Below, one piece after another: positions 25,354 through 33,110 of a stretch of 64,000 nucleotides of DNA. Within the stretch, counting starts at the first letter, position 1. The number at the start of each line of letters is the position of its first letter. The DNA comes from DATMER01 sp963844885 (GTDB lineage: Bacteria; Acidobacteriota; Thermoanaerobaculia; Multivoradales; UBA5704), in assembly GCA_963844885.1 (NCBI GenBank), contig CAWJQA010000011.1:62001-126000 (forward strand), read 5' to 3'. Under the pieces are notes generated by a model, which was not told where the DNA came from, searched no databases, and saw only the letters and a list, made by a program, of their open reading frames with translations. Position numbers and translations under genes: made by a program.

Positions 25354-26354
25354 GGCATCCGGAGATCGTCATCGCCCACAACCCTGTCGGCGAAGGCGAC
25401 GACCCGTCCACCTCGGACGTCCTGGACCAGGTCGAGATGGTCGAGGAGGCGCTCGCCGAGCTCGGGCTGCCGTCGCGCCGGTTTGCGGTCGAGCCCGATC
25501 GAGCCCTGGAGATCTTCCTGGAGGAGACGCGCCGGCAGGGCCTCGTCTTCAATCTGATCGAATCGCCGCCGGGCCGGCCTTGGCTCCACACGGACTGCGC
25601 CGCCGTCCTCGAGCTGGCCGGGCTGGCGTTCACCGGTTCTTCTCCAGCGGCACTCGCTCTGACTACCGACAAGCTGGCCACACGCGCCCTGCTCGCCTCG
25701 GAGGGCGTGTCCGTGGCTCCGGGCGGCCGGCTGGACCTCGATCGTCCCTGTGTCCTCGATCGGGTGCCGCCGCCATGGATTCTCAAACCGGCTTTCGAGG
25801 ACGCCTCGATCGGCCTGGAAGGCGACCCGGTCTGCCACACCCGCGAGGCCGCGCTCGACCGCGGTGCCGCCCTCGCCCGGCGTTTTCCGGACCAGCCGGT
25901 GCTCATCGAAGCCTTTCTTCCCGGCCGCGAGCTGAACGTCTCGATGCTCGCCCGGGAAGACGGCCGGGCCGGGGTTCTGCCCGTGGCCGAAATCCTTTTC
26001 GAAGACTTTCCCGAGGGGATGTCGCGCGTGATCGGCTACGAGGCCAAGTGGGATGAGGAGTCCTTCGCCTGCATCCACACCGTACGCCACTTTCCTGAAG
26101 GGCCGGAGGATTCGGATCTGCTCCGCAGGGTGAGAGAGATCGCCTCGGACTGCTGGCGCCTTTGCGGATTGTCCGGGTACGCGCGGGTCGACCTCCGGCT
26201 CGACGGCCAGGGAGTGCCGAACGTTCTGGAGATCAACGTGAACCCCTGCCTGTCGGCCGACGCCGGATTCATGGCGGCGGCGGCACGGGCCGGCCTCTCG
26301 CACGCGGACGTGGTGCGCCGCATCCTGGCGGCGGCTCGGAGGACGAAAACATGA
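25344..26354 (+). CDS. ATP-grasp ligase 2 (D-Ala-D-Ala ligase-like)
   Basis: A 336-residue intact enzyme from GTG 25344, overlapping the previous gene. Motifs: VFNLIESPPGRP, AFTGSSPAALALTTDKLATR, ILKPAFEDASIGLEGDPV, PVLIEAFLPGRELNVSM and the C-terminal VDLRLDGQGVPNVLEINVNP with the metal ligands. It is a diverged paralogue of the upstream ATP-grasp, so the pair may make two successive amide bonds. Its stop overlaps the GNAT start (ATGA). Real substrates unknown. Confidence 0.85.
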   Translation: MELRHPEIVIAHNPVGEGDDPSTSDVLDQVEMVEEALAELGLPSRRFAVEPDRALEIFLEETRRQGLVFNLIESPPGRPWLHTDCAAVLELAGLAFTGSSPAALALTTDKLATRALLASEGVSVAPGGRLDLDRPCVLDRVPPPWILKPAFEDASIGLEGDPVCHTREAALDRGAALARRFPDQPVLIEAFLPGRELNVSMLAREDGRAGVLPVAEILFEDFPEGMSRVIGYEAKWDEESFACIHTVRHFPEGPEDSDLLRRVREIASDCWRLCGLSGYARVDLRLDGQGVPNVLEINVNPCLSADAGFMAAAARAGLSHADVVRRILAAARRTKT

Positions 26355-26824
26355 TCCTTCGCCGAGGCCTCAAAGCCGCGGACCGGGAGCCGCTGGCGCG
26401 GCTCATCCGCGACACCGCGTTTTTCAATGCCGATGAAATCGAGGTGGCGCTGGAGCTGATCGACGACGGCCTGGCCAAGGGAGACGCAAGCCACTACCGG
26501 TTCGTGGTGGCCGACTTGGACGGCGCCGTAGCCGGCTATTCCTGCTGGGGACCGATCCCGGGCACCGTCGCGTCCGCCGATCTCTACTGGATCGTGGTCG
26601 ATCCGAAGCGTCAGGGCCGGGGGATCGGCGCCGCTCTTCTCGGGGCTTCCGAGGAATGGATGGCCGCCACCGGCCGCGCGCGCGTCTACGTCGAAACCTC
26701 CACCCGGGCGCAGTACGAGCCCACGCGCCGCTTCTACCTCGCCTGCGGGTATGGACTGGCCGCCGAGCTCACCGACTTCTACGCGCCGGGCGACGGCAAG
26801 GCGATCTTCCTGAAGATCCTCTGA
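26351..26824 (+). CDS. GNAT N-acetyltransferase
   Basis: A 157-residue protein with the GNAT core: FVVADLDGAVAGYSCWGPIP, LYWIVVDPKRQGRGIGAALL (acetyl-CoA pyrophosphate loop, QGRGIG) and RARVYVETSTRAQYEPTRRF. Coupled by ATGA overlap to ATP-grasp 2. In methanogens and some bacteria a KamA enzyme plus a GNAT makes N-epsilon-acetyl-beta-lysine, an osmolyte, so this acetyltransferase may act on a beta-amino acid or on the product of the ligases. That is inference from context. Confidence 0.85.
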   Translation: MILRRGLKAADREPLARLIRDTAFFNADEIEVALELIDDGLAKGDASHYRFVVADLDGAVAGYSCWGPIPGTVASADLYWIVVDPKRQGRGIGAALLGASEEWMAATGRARVYVETSTRAQYEPTRRFYLACGYGLAAELTDFYAPGDGKAIFLKIL

Positions 26825-27254
26825 GATTACAGGCGCCCTTCCGCATTGCGGCTCTCAGAATGCTGTCGCCGCTATGCAACAGCGCAAGCCAGGGCGCATC
26901 CGCCAAGAGGACCGCCCGAATTGGGCCGCTTGGCTTGCGACGACGAATCTGCAACACGATCCCCCACCGGATCGGCCCGCCGAAGAAGGCGTAGTTGAGG
27001 AGATCCCCCGTGGAAATGAGGTTGAGCTTGAGGCGCCAATGCGGATCGAGCAGCTTCTCGAAGGATTCGACAAAGGGAATTCGGGGCCTCGCCTCGGTCA
27101 TGAAGTCGAGAGGTGCGCAGTCGATGAACGGACGGACCTCTTCGGCGACAGTGCCGCCTAGGAATCGCTCGACGTCACGGGTGAATTGCTCCCGCTCCTT
27201 CTTCTCCTTCTCATACCAGACGGGTACTTGGGGTACAAGGACTTTGGCGGGCAA
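26769..27254 (-). CDS. Unknown protein, paralogue of the one at 27777 (3' end decayed)
   Basis: The first 120 residues (FTRDVERFLGGTVAEEVRPF, IPFVESFEKLLDPHWRLKLN, LLNYAFFGGPIRWGIVLQIR, APWLALLHSG) line up with the protein at 27777-28331. The tail is arginine-rich and antisense to the GNAT 3' end, so the natural C-terminus has been lost. No known domain. Confidence 0.5.
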   Translation of the reverse strand: MPAKVLVPQVPVWYEKEKKEREQFTRDVERFLGGTVAEEVRPFIDCAPLDFMTEARPRIPFVESFEKLLDPHWRLKLNLISTGDLLNYAFFGGPIRWGIVLQIRRRKPSGPIRAVLLADAPWLALLHSGDSILRAAMRKGACNLRGSSGRSPCRRPARRSR

Positions 27255-27273
27255 GCGGTAAACCTCCTACCGA

Positions 27274-27474
27274 TCAAACTGTCGTTACGTGAAGCCGGCC
27301 GTCATCATCGGTTTCGATCAAGAGCAACTCACGGGTCAGCGCCTCCGGCCGGTTCATGTCTCCTTCGAGGAGCATCTCCAGCAGATCTTTCGTCACCTCG
27401 CCGCGGGCGAAGCGCCGTGGAGCCTTCGTGAAGCCGAGCATGCGCGGGTCGAGCGCCGTATACTTCCCGGGCAT
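27274..27474 (-). CDS. Small unknown protein (66 aa)
   Basis: MPGKYTALDPRMLGFTKAPR, RFARGEVTKDLLEMLLEGDM, then TRELLLIETDDDGRLHVTTV. The RFARGEV part resembles the zinc-finger-like protein at 28328 but lacks its cysteines. It precedes the 26769 gene as the 28328 gene precedes its paralogue, so the two pairs look duplicated. Start uncertain (27474 or 27516). Confidence 0.4.
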   Translation of the reverse strand: MPGKYTALDPRMLGFTKAPRRFARGEVTKDLLEMLLEGDMNRPEALTRELLLIETDDDGRLHVTTV

Positions 27475-27552
27475 CTGGAGATCCGGCTCCAGAAGGGAAC
27501 CGGCGCGGCTTCGCACAAATCTCGGGTGGCCATCGGGCCGCCGGCCACGAGG

Positions 27553-27741
27553 TCACAGAGGAACCGGCGTCCCAGGCCGAAGCCCGGCGAGGTAGTGCCG
27601 AAGGGCCAAGAGGAGCCGCTTCCTGGTCAACAGGCGGTTGATTTCGGTCTCAATCTCCCGAAGCGCGCGGTTCGTCTGTCGCAGCAACTCGCGGGACTCA
27701 GCGGCGGCAGGCTTTGCAAGTGTTGAGCGTTCGGTGGTCAT
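27553..27741 (-). CDS. Small helical protein (62 aa), probable coiled coil
   Basis: MTTERSTLAKPAAAESRELL, RQTNRALREIETEINRLLTR, KRLLLALRHYLAGLRPG: mostly one long amphipathic helix, positively charged at the end. Lies 35 bases after the 27777 gene on the same strand. Function unknown. Confidence 0.5.
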   Translation of the reverse strand: MTTERSTLAKPAAAESRELLRQTNRALREIETEINRLLTRKRLLLALRHYLAGLRPGTPVPL

Positions 27742-27776
27742 TGTGCATCCGTCCTCCGATTTGTGGATCTCGAACG

Positions 27777-28331
27777 TCAGCGAGCCCGGCCGAAGCGCGT
27801 CGCCCGAACGATCTTCGAATCGACGGCCTTGCTCAGATTGTCCGCCACCGCCAGGCTGCCGCACTTCAGAACCGCCCAACCCGACTCGGTCAGGGATTTC
27901 AAAACCACCCTCACCTCGCGCAAGTGCCCGAGCCAGGGGATCTCGGCAAAGAGCTCCGCCGTGTTGGACGGCCGGCGACCCTTGCGAAGCTCCAGCAGCA
28001 CCCCGGCTGCCAGAGGCCACCCGAAGGCATGATTCGCAAGCTTGGCCACTCCGATCGGCTCGGCCTCCAATTTCCAGTCCGGATCGATGAGCGCCGAGAC
28101 GACTTCGACATACGGCAGCCGGGCCACCGCGGTGCGCAAGCGCTCGGGAGCCAGATCGTCCAGCAAGGGCCGGACCTGGGCCGCGGCCTCCGCTCCAAGC
28201 CTTCTGCGGATGCGCCGTTCGACGGCCTCCCGGAGGTCGGTTTCCGTTGGCGCGCGCCACGACCGCACTTTCGGCGCCAGAATCTTCTCCCCGGCTTCAC
28301 CCGGCAAATCCTGCTCTTCCTGGCCTTTCAT
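27777..28331 (-). CDS. Unknown protein, 184 aa (paralogue family of this region)
   Basis: A mixed alpha/beta soluble protein with LREAVERRIRRRLGAEAAAQ, VRPLLDDLAPERLRTAVARL, YVEVVSALIDPDWKLEAEPI and IPWLGHLREVRVVLKSL. It has no known domain and no signal peptide. It overlaps the preceding zinc-finger-like gene by four bases (ATGA). Matched by the shortened paralogue at 26769-27254. Confidence 0.6.
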   Translation of the reverse strand: MKGQEEQDLPGEAGEKILAPKVRSWRAPTETDLREAVERRIRRRLGAEAAAQVRPLLDDLAPERLRTAVARLPYVEVVSALIDPDWKLEAEPIGVAKLANHAFGWPLAAGVLLELRKGRRPSNTAELFAEIPWLGHLREVRVVLKSLTESGWAVLKCGSLAVADNLSKAVDSKIVRATRFGRAR

Positions 28332-28531
28332 GACCTTCGCTCCCCAATCGCGCAGCTTTTTTCAGTATGAAAAGTATTCGACATCTCGGCTTCCTCCCGG
28401 ACCGTGGCCGCGCACGCCGCGCACCGGCGGAGGAGATGAGCCACGATCGCTTTTCTTTCCGCCGGCGAAACCTCGCCACGGGCGAAGCGCTGGAGGGCGC
28501 CGTGGCTCGGATGGGGCCGCTCCTCTTTCAT
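28328..28531 (-). CDS. Small zinc-finger-like protein (67 aa), anti-sigma-like
   Basis: SHGALQRFARGEVSPAERKA then IVAHLLRRCAACAATVREEA: His-x4-Cys-x2-Cys after a short helix, close to the HX3CX2C zinc site of anti-sigma factors and similar small sensors. There is no membrane helix. It overlaps genes on both sides by four bases, so the three are translated together. No sigma factor is seen nearby, so anti-sigma action is not established. Confidence 0.55.
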   Translation of the reverse strand: MKEERPHPSHGALQRFARGEVSPAERKAIVAHLLRRCAACAATVREEAEMSNTFHTEKSCAIGERRS

Positions 28532-28992
28532 ACGGCGGCCAGATCGCGGTAGCGCAACGTCCCGTCCGCGTTCCGCGTGATCGCGAGCAGTTGCCGCCGG
28601 ACGGAATCGGGTTGAAAGGTCGGCTCTTCGAGCCTGATCCAGGTGGCGAACCAGGAGCCGCGCTCGAAGACGACGCGGAGCCCCGCCTGGGCCGGCGTGT
28701 AGAGCGGCGGCGTTGCGACCATGCCCGGCTCGGCCAGCGGGCGTGGCGTGAAGTGGTCCAGCACCACGCAGCCATAGAGCAGCGCCTCCATGTCGGCGTC
28801 GGTCCGCGAGAGGTCCACCTTGGAGTAGTGCTCCCGGCGGACCTCCGCATCGAGATCCAGGACTTTCTGCCAATGGACGCGGCGAAACGCCATGTTCTCC
28901 GGGTGCTCCTCACCGTAGACCTCCCAGAAGGAGGTGACCGTCGCCGTCAGCGTCGTCATGGCCGACAGGGTGAGCGGCCCGGATCTATTCAT
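28528..28992 (-). CDS. Unknown protein, 154 aa, first gene of the minus-strand operon
   Basis: MNRSGPLTLSAMTTLTATVT is followed by FWEVYGEEHPENMAFRRVHW, LDLDAEVRREHYSKVDLSRT and VVFERGSWFATWIRLEEPTF. It looks soluble, acidic and beta-rich at the end. Divergent from the HTH-TPR gene at 29207, from which 214 bp separate it, so the two may share a control region. Confidence 0.55.
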   Translation of the reverse strand: MNRSGPLTLSAMTTLTATVTSFWEVYGEEHPENMAFRRVHWQKVLDLDAEVRREHYSKVDLSRTDADMEALLYGCVVLDHFTPRPLAEPGMVATPPLYTPAQAGLRVVFERGSWFATWIRLEEPTFQPDSVRRQLLAITRNADGTLRYRDLAAV

Positions 28993-29140
28993 GCGTCGCC
29001 TCTCCTCCAGAGCGTCGTTCAAGTCGCCCGGATGATGGGGCAAGATCCCGCCGCTGAAGCAACTGCTTCCCGATTTGGGGAAAGTTCGCGGTCGGCGGGA
29101 AGCCCCCGGCGCGAAGGCGGCCGGACTTTTCTCGGTAGGC

Positions 29141-29175
29141 TTGTCAAAATTTTGGCCCCAGCGGCAACTTATATA
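29141..29175 (+). promoter_or_regulatory. Conserved promoter-like element upstream of HTH-TPR gene 1
   Basis: TTGTCA, then GGCCCCAGCGGCAACT and TATATAGAG. The same string (TGTCA, GGCCAGCGGCAACT, TATATAGAGG) recurs at 42167-42203. Spacing between the two boxes is 23 and 22 bases, too long for a standard sigma-70 promoter, so it may be an operator plus -10 box. Confidence 0.45.
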
Positions 29176-29206
29176 GAGAGGAGAACGCATCCAGGAGGAG
29201 ATCCCC

Positions 29207-30667
29207 ATGCCCCGAAGCTTCCGTGCCCTGCTCATTCAGATGCTGGCGGTCTGGAAGGGCCTTTCCCAGAAGCAGCTCAGCGCCAACGCCGGCCTGGAGC
29301 CCAAGCAGGTGTCCCGCCTGCTCCTGGGCGAGAAGCTGGAGGACGGCTGGTACCACCGCCTGCTGAAGGGGGTCCGGGGCCGGCCGGCCGAGGTGGCCGT
29401 CGTGACCGCCTGCCTGGAGGCGCTGGACGCCCTGCAACGGGAGACGGGGCAGACCGAGGCCGAGCGGGAGGTGATCGAGATGGATCTGCTGGAGGGCCAG
29501 AGGGTGATGCGGGGCGTCCTGGCCGAAGCCGTCCGCATCTCCAGGGTGGCCCCAAGGCTGGACGGCTACCCGAAGCCCGACGAGGTCGAGCCGGCCCGGT
29601 GGCACGCCCGCCAGCTCTGGCCCCAGCTCAAGGATCTCTCCGAGGACGAGCAACTGGCCGTCGTGCGGGTGTCTCGCGGCTACCAGAGTTGGGCGCTCAT
29701 GGAGGTGGTCGCCGAAGCGTCGATCGACGAGGCCTCCCGCGATCTCACGCAAGCGGCCAGCCTGGCACGCCTCGCGGTGGCGGTCGCCGAGAAGGTCCGG
29801 GGGCCGGAGGGCTGGTGTGATCGCGTGAAGGGTTACGCCCTCGCGCACGTACCGAACATCGAGCGGGTCTTCGGCCGGCTGGAGGCCGCGGACGTGGGGC
29901 TCGCGGAGGCCGGCCGGCTCTGGCAGGCCGGGTCCGATCCCGACAAAATCCTGGACCCGGGCAGGCTCCTCGAGCTGGAAGCGTCGCTACGCAGAGATCA
30001 GCGCCGGTTTGAGGAAGCCTTGGCCCACCTCGCGAAAGCCATGAAGGTGGGGCGTCGGCCGGAACGCTACATGATCAAGAGGGCCTTCACCCTGGAGGCC
30101 ATGGGAAATTACGAGCAAGCGATAGCGGCGCTGCTGGCAGCCAGGCCGCTGGTCGAGCGAGGGAACGACGCGCGGCTCTTGTACATGCTGCAATTTAATT
30201 TGGCAGTTAATTATACCCATGTCGGCCGTTTCACCGAAGCCGCCGACCTGGCGAGGCGGGTGCGGGCTTCCACCTTGGCCAGGGGGGACAAGAACGAGGC
30301 CAGCCGCGTAAAATGGATCGAGGGCCGGATCGCCGCCGGCCTGGGCCGGCATGCCGAAGCCCTCGAGCTGCTGGAACAGGCGCGGGCGGAATTCGCGGAG
30401 CGGAAGATGTGGTATGACGTGGCCCTGGCCCTGTTGGAGATGGCGGTTCTGCTGCTGGCCGAGGGGCGGACGGCCGCGGTCAAAGCTCTGGTCGGCGGCC
30501 TCGCGCAAGCCTTCGCGTCCGAAAAGGTTCACGTGGAGGCCCTGGCCGCCCTGAAGCTCTTCAAGGAAGCGGCGGACCTGGAGGCGATGACAGCCGCCGA
30601 GGCTTGCCGCATCCTGGGTTACCTCTTCAGAGCCCGGCACAACCAGGACCTCCGGTTCAAGTCATGA
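29207..30667 (+). CDS. HTH-TPR protein 1
   Basis: A 486-residue protein; the ATG at 29207 follows AGGAGGAG. Residues about 5-45 (QMLAVWKGLSQKQLSANAGL, EPKQVSRLLLGEKL) are an XRE-type helix-turn-helix. From about 200 to 480 it has tetratricopeptide-like helices (LRRDQRRFEEALAHLAKAMK, YEQAIAALLAARPLVERGND, FTEAADLARRVRAS, HAEALELLEQARAEFAERKM). This domain order is that of peptide-sensing regulators (RNPP: PlcR, Rgg, AimR). A paralogue lies at 31057, and a secreted-peptide gene runs convergently with it; the stops abut at TCATGA. Peptide sensing is inference. Confidence 0.75.
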   Translation: MPRSFRALLIQMLAVWKGLSQKQLSANAGLEPKQVSRLLLGEKLEDGWYHRLLKGVRGRPAEVAVVTACLEALDALQRETGQTEAEREVIEMDLLEGQRVMRGVLAEAVRISRVAPRLDGYPKPDEVEPARWHARQLWPQLKDLSEDEQLAVVRVSRGYQSWALMEVVAEASIDEASRDLTQAASLARLAVAVAEKVRGPEGWCDRVKGYALAHVPNIERVFGRLEAADVGLAEAGRLWQAGSDPDKILDPGRLLELEASLRRDQRRFEEALAHLAKAMKVGRRPERYMIKRAFTLEAMGNYEQAIAALLAARPLVERGNDARLLYMLQFNLAVNYTHVGRFTEAADLARRVRASTLARGDKNEASRVKWIEGRIAAGLGRHAEALELLEQARAEFAERKMWYDVALALLEMAVLLLAEGRTAAVKALVGGLAQAFASEKVHVEALAALKLFKEAADLEAMTAAEACRILGYLFRARHNQDLRFKS

Positions 30668-30937
30668 GCCTTGTGGGCATCCGTCGGGATCCATGCCGCA
30701 GCCGGCATCGACCTGAGGGGCCGGCCGGCAGCCGCCGCTGGGGTCCATGCCACAGCCCTCATCGGTTTGAGCTGGGAGCGCCGGCTGGCAGTTGCCATTG
30801 GGGTCCATGCCACAGCCGGCATCCGGCGAGGACCAGGAGAGGACGAGGCTCCAGATCTGGTCGAGGAGGTTGGGCTGGGTGGCCAAGGAGCCCGCGAGGA
30901 ACCCGGAGAGGACAAAGGTGATGAGGGCGCGTCGCAT
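30662..30937 (-). CDS. Small secreted peptide with three Cys repeats (91 aa)
   Basis: Starts MRRALITFVLSGFLAGSLAT, a signal/anchor helix, ATG 30937 preceded by GGGAG. Then three repeats of an acidic/Cys unit: DAGCGMDPNGNC, DEGCGMDPSGGC, DAGCGMDPDGC, separated by proline-rich linkers. The paired cysteines could form disulfides outside the cell. It is divergently transcribed from HTH-TPR gene 2 (119 bp apart) and its stop touches that of HTH-TPR gene 1. A signalling or surface peptide are both possible; no catalytic feature is seen. A related DAGVFIDPWGTPTPDEGG tail occurs near 43.05 kb. Confidence 0.7.
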   Translation of the reverse strand: MRRALITFVLSGFLAGSLATQPNLLDQIWSLVLSWSSPDAGCGMDPNGNCQPALPAQTDEGCGMDPSGGCRPAPQVDAGCGMDPDGCPQGS

Positions 30938-31056
30938 CGATTCATCTCCCGCGCGGTGTCGGCGCTGGACCTTCATGGCCCGCCCGCACCGCGCGCTCTA
31001 TACTAGGGTGCCGTCAGTTTGACGAAAAATCCCCATTTCCGGAAGCAGGGGTGCGG

Positions 31057-32484
31057 ATGAGCTTCAGCAGCCAGTTGGTTCTTGTGCTCCGGGCGTTCTC
31101 GGGTAAAACGCAACGGCAGTTCGCCGAGGGCGCGGGTATCCCCCACTCCCAAATCGCCAAGTACGAAATGGACGATGCCGAGCCGCCTGCCGAGGAGCTG
31201 CCTCCGATGGCGAGGCAGGCCCGCATGACGGTCGCGGACGGCGAGCGGATCGTGCGCTTCGGCGAGACGCTCCAGCGCCGGAGGGAGCGGGCCGGCGGAG
31301 GGGCGGACGACCTCCTGGCCGAGGCGGGCGAGCGGCTGAGCGTGCTCGTCGCCGACTCCTATCAGCGCCTCTTGCGGCTCCCGGCTCCCGCCGACGAGCC
31401 CCGCCCCGAGGACCGCTGGCGGGACCTCCCCCTGTGGCTGGAGCTCAAGGAGCTTCCCGAGGACCACCAGTTGGCGGTGGTGAGCGTGTCGAGAGAGCAC
31501 CAGACCTGGTCCCTGGTCGAGCTCGCCGCCGACGATTCGATCGTCGAGGCTTCCCGCGACCTCGATCGCGCCGCGTCCCGGGCGCGCCTCGCGGTCGCCA
31601 TCGCCGAGAGGGTCCGGGGGGACGAGCTGTGGTGCAATCGGCTCAAGGGCTTCGCCGCCGCTCACCCGCCGAATGTCGAGCGAATCGCCGGCAGCCTCAA
31701 GGCGGCCGAGGAAGGGCTCGAGGAGGCCCGCCGCCTCTGGCAGGCCGGCTCCGACCCGGGCAAAATCCTGGACCCGGGTCGGCTCCTGGTTCTCGAAGCC
31801 TCCCTGCTCAGAGATCAGCGCCGGTTCGACGAAGCGCTGGCCCGGCTGGAGAAGGCCCTCATCGTAGGGCGCTGCCCGGAACGCTACCTGATCAAGAAGG
31901 GCTTCACCCTGGAGGTCATGGGGAGGTACGAGGAGGCGATCACGGCCTTGCTGAAGGCGAAGCCACTCGTTGAGCAGGGGGGTGACTCGCGGCTGCTTTA
32001 CATGCAACGCTTCAATCTCGCGGTCAACTATACCCACACCGGGCGCCATGCCGAAGCCGCGGCTCTCGCGGATCAGGTCTTTGCCGCGGCCACCGAGCGC
32101 GGAGACCAGCACGAAACCAGCCGTGTTCTTTGGCTCCGTGGGAGGATCGCGGCCGGGCTGGGCCAGACCGCGCTGGCCTTGAGCCTGCTGGATCAGGCAC
32201 GCCGGGAATTCGAGAGCCGGGGCATGGGTTACGACGTGGCCCTCGCCCTGCTGGAGATCGCGGTCCTGCTGCTCCAGGAAAGGCGGACCAGGGAAGTGAA
32301 GGCGCTGGCCGCCGGCCTCGTCAAGGTTTTCGAATCCGAGCAGATCCACCCGGAGGCCCTGGCCGCCCTGAAGCTCTTCCAGGAAGCCGTGAAGCAAGAA
32401 GAAGCGACGGCCGACCTCGCCCGGCGCATCCTGGGCTACCTCTTCCTGGCGCGGCACAATGAGGAGCTGCGGTTCGAGGGGTGA
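31057..32484 (+). CDS. HTH-TPR protein 2
   Basis: A 475-residue paralogue of the 29207 protein. ATG 31057 has AGGGG just before it; GTG 31051 is possible. Helix-turn-helix at about 8-40 (LRAFSGKTQRQFAEGAGIPH, SQIAKYEMDD), then TPR-like repeats nearly identical in places to paralogue 1 (LWQAGSDPGKILDPGRLLVL, YEEAITALLKAKPLVEQGGD, LNYTHTG-type and so on). The helix-turn-helix differs from that of paralogue 1, so they should read different DNA sites. Intact. Confidence 0.75.
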   Translation: MSFSSQLVLVLRAFSGKTQRQFAEGAGIPHSQIAKYEMDDAEPPAEELPPMARQARMTVADGERIVRFGETLQRRRERAGGGADDLLAEAGERLSVLVADSYQRLLRLPAPADEPRPEDRWRDLPLWLELKELPEDHQLAVVSVSREHQTWSLVELAADDSIVEASRDLDRAASRARLAVAIAERVRGDELWCNRLKGFAAAHPPNVERIAGSLKAAEEGLEEARRLWQAGSDPGKILDPGRLLVLEASLLRDQRRFDEALARLEKALIVGRCPERYLIKKGFTLEVMGRYEEAITALLKAKPLVEQGGDSRLLYMQRFNLAVNYTHTGRHAEAAALADQVFAAATERGDQHETSRVLWLRGRIAAGLGQTALALSLLDQARREFESRGMGYDVALALLEIAVLLLQERRTREVKALAAGLVKVFESEQIHPEALAALKLFQEAVKQEEATADLARRILGYLFLARHNEELRFEG

Positions 32485-32491
32485 AGTTGAG

Positions 32492-32518
32492 GGGCCGGAG
32501 CCGGGTCACGGCTCCGGG
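32492..32518 (+). terminator. Hairpin after HTH-TPR gene 2
   Basis: Stem CCGGAGCCG, loop GGTCA, CGGCTCCGG, eight bases after the stop. No T-run follows, so it may act only as a pause or 3'-protecting hairpin. Confidence 0.4.
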
Positions 32519-32593
32519 CTCGGGAGACCGGCGGGTCAGGATCTTTCTTGAGGGCTACTCTGCCACCGGTGCCGGAAACTTCGATAAGGCCCC

Positions 32594-32931
32594 GCAGGGG
32601 TGAGACCCTGGAAGAGGGCGTACGTGGATCGCCGCTCCCCTCCCTTCCTTCTCCTCTCGACCAGGGCTCTCCGGCTCTCCCAGGACTCTTCCGAGCTGTT
32701 CCGGAGAGGCCGAGCCGTTGCTCCCGGATCTATCGGCGGAAGAAAGGGAGGTCAAGTCGAGATCCCCCAACCTATAGGCGGAACGCCGATAGGCTCCGGC
32801 CAAACACCGATAGGCTCCGGCCAGACGAGGAAAGATTCCAGCGAATCGCCGATAGACTCAGGCCAGACGCCGAGAGGTTCCGGCGAGTCACCGATAGGTT
32901 CCGGCCAAACAGGGATAGGTTCCGGCAATCG
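32594..32931. repeat. 335-bp dispersed duplication, copy A
   Basis: Nearly identical to 42363-42697, same orientation, with a few substitutions and small indels. It covers a non-coding part and the first seven or so units of the 21-bp array. No protein of known type is encoded. Confidence 0.8.
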
Positions 32932-33110
32932 CCGATAGGCGCCGGCCGAACGGCGATAGGCTCCGGGGAGTCGCCGATAGGTTCCGGCCGAACAGCGATA
33001 GGTTCCGGCCGAACAGGGATAGGTTCCGGCAATCGCCGATAGGCGCCGGCCGAACGGCGATAGATTCCGGGGAGCCGCCGATAGGTTCCGGCCGAACGGC
33101 GATAGGCTCC
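32785..33110. repeat. Tandem array of about 16 units of 20-21 bp
   Basis: Core CGATAGGTTCCGGCC, followed by variable bases (AAACA, GAACG, AGTCG and so on). Fourteen units are 21 bp and two are 20 bp, so frames change along the array. It lies directly upstream, same strand, of the helical protein ending at 33471. Units vary by 1-5 bases and there are no spacers. Confidence 0.85.

Noticed and set aside
32548..33042. Repeat protein encoded by the 21-bp array
   Set aside because: 20-bp units shift the frame within the array and all three frames are open for long stretches, so the repeats are better read as non-coding DNA.
32785..33110. CRISPR array from regularly spaced repeats
   Set aside because: Units are contiguous 20-21 bp with no unique spacers and no cas genes are in the window.
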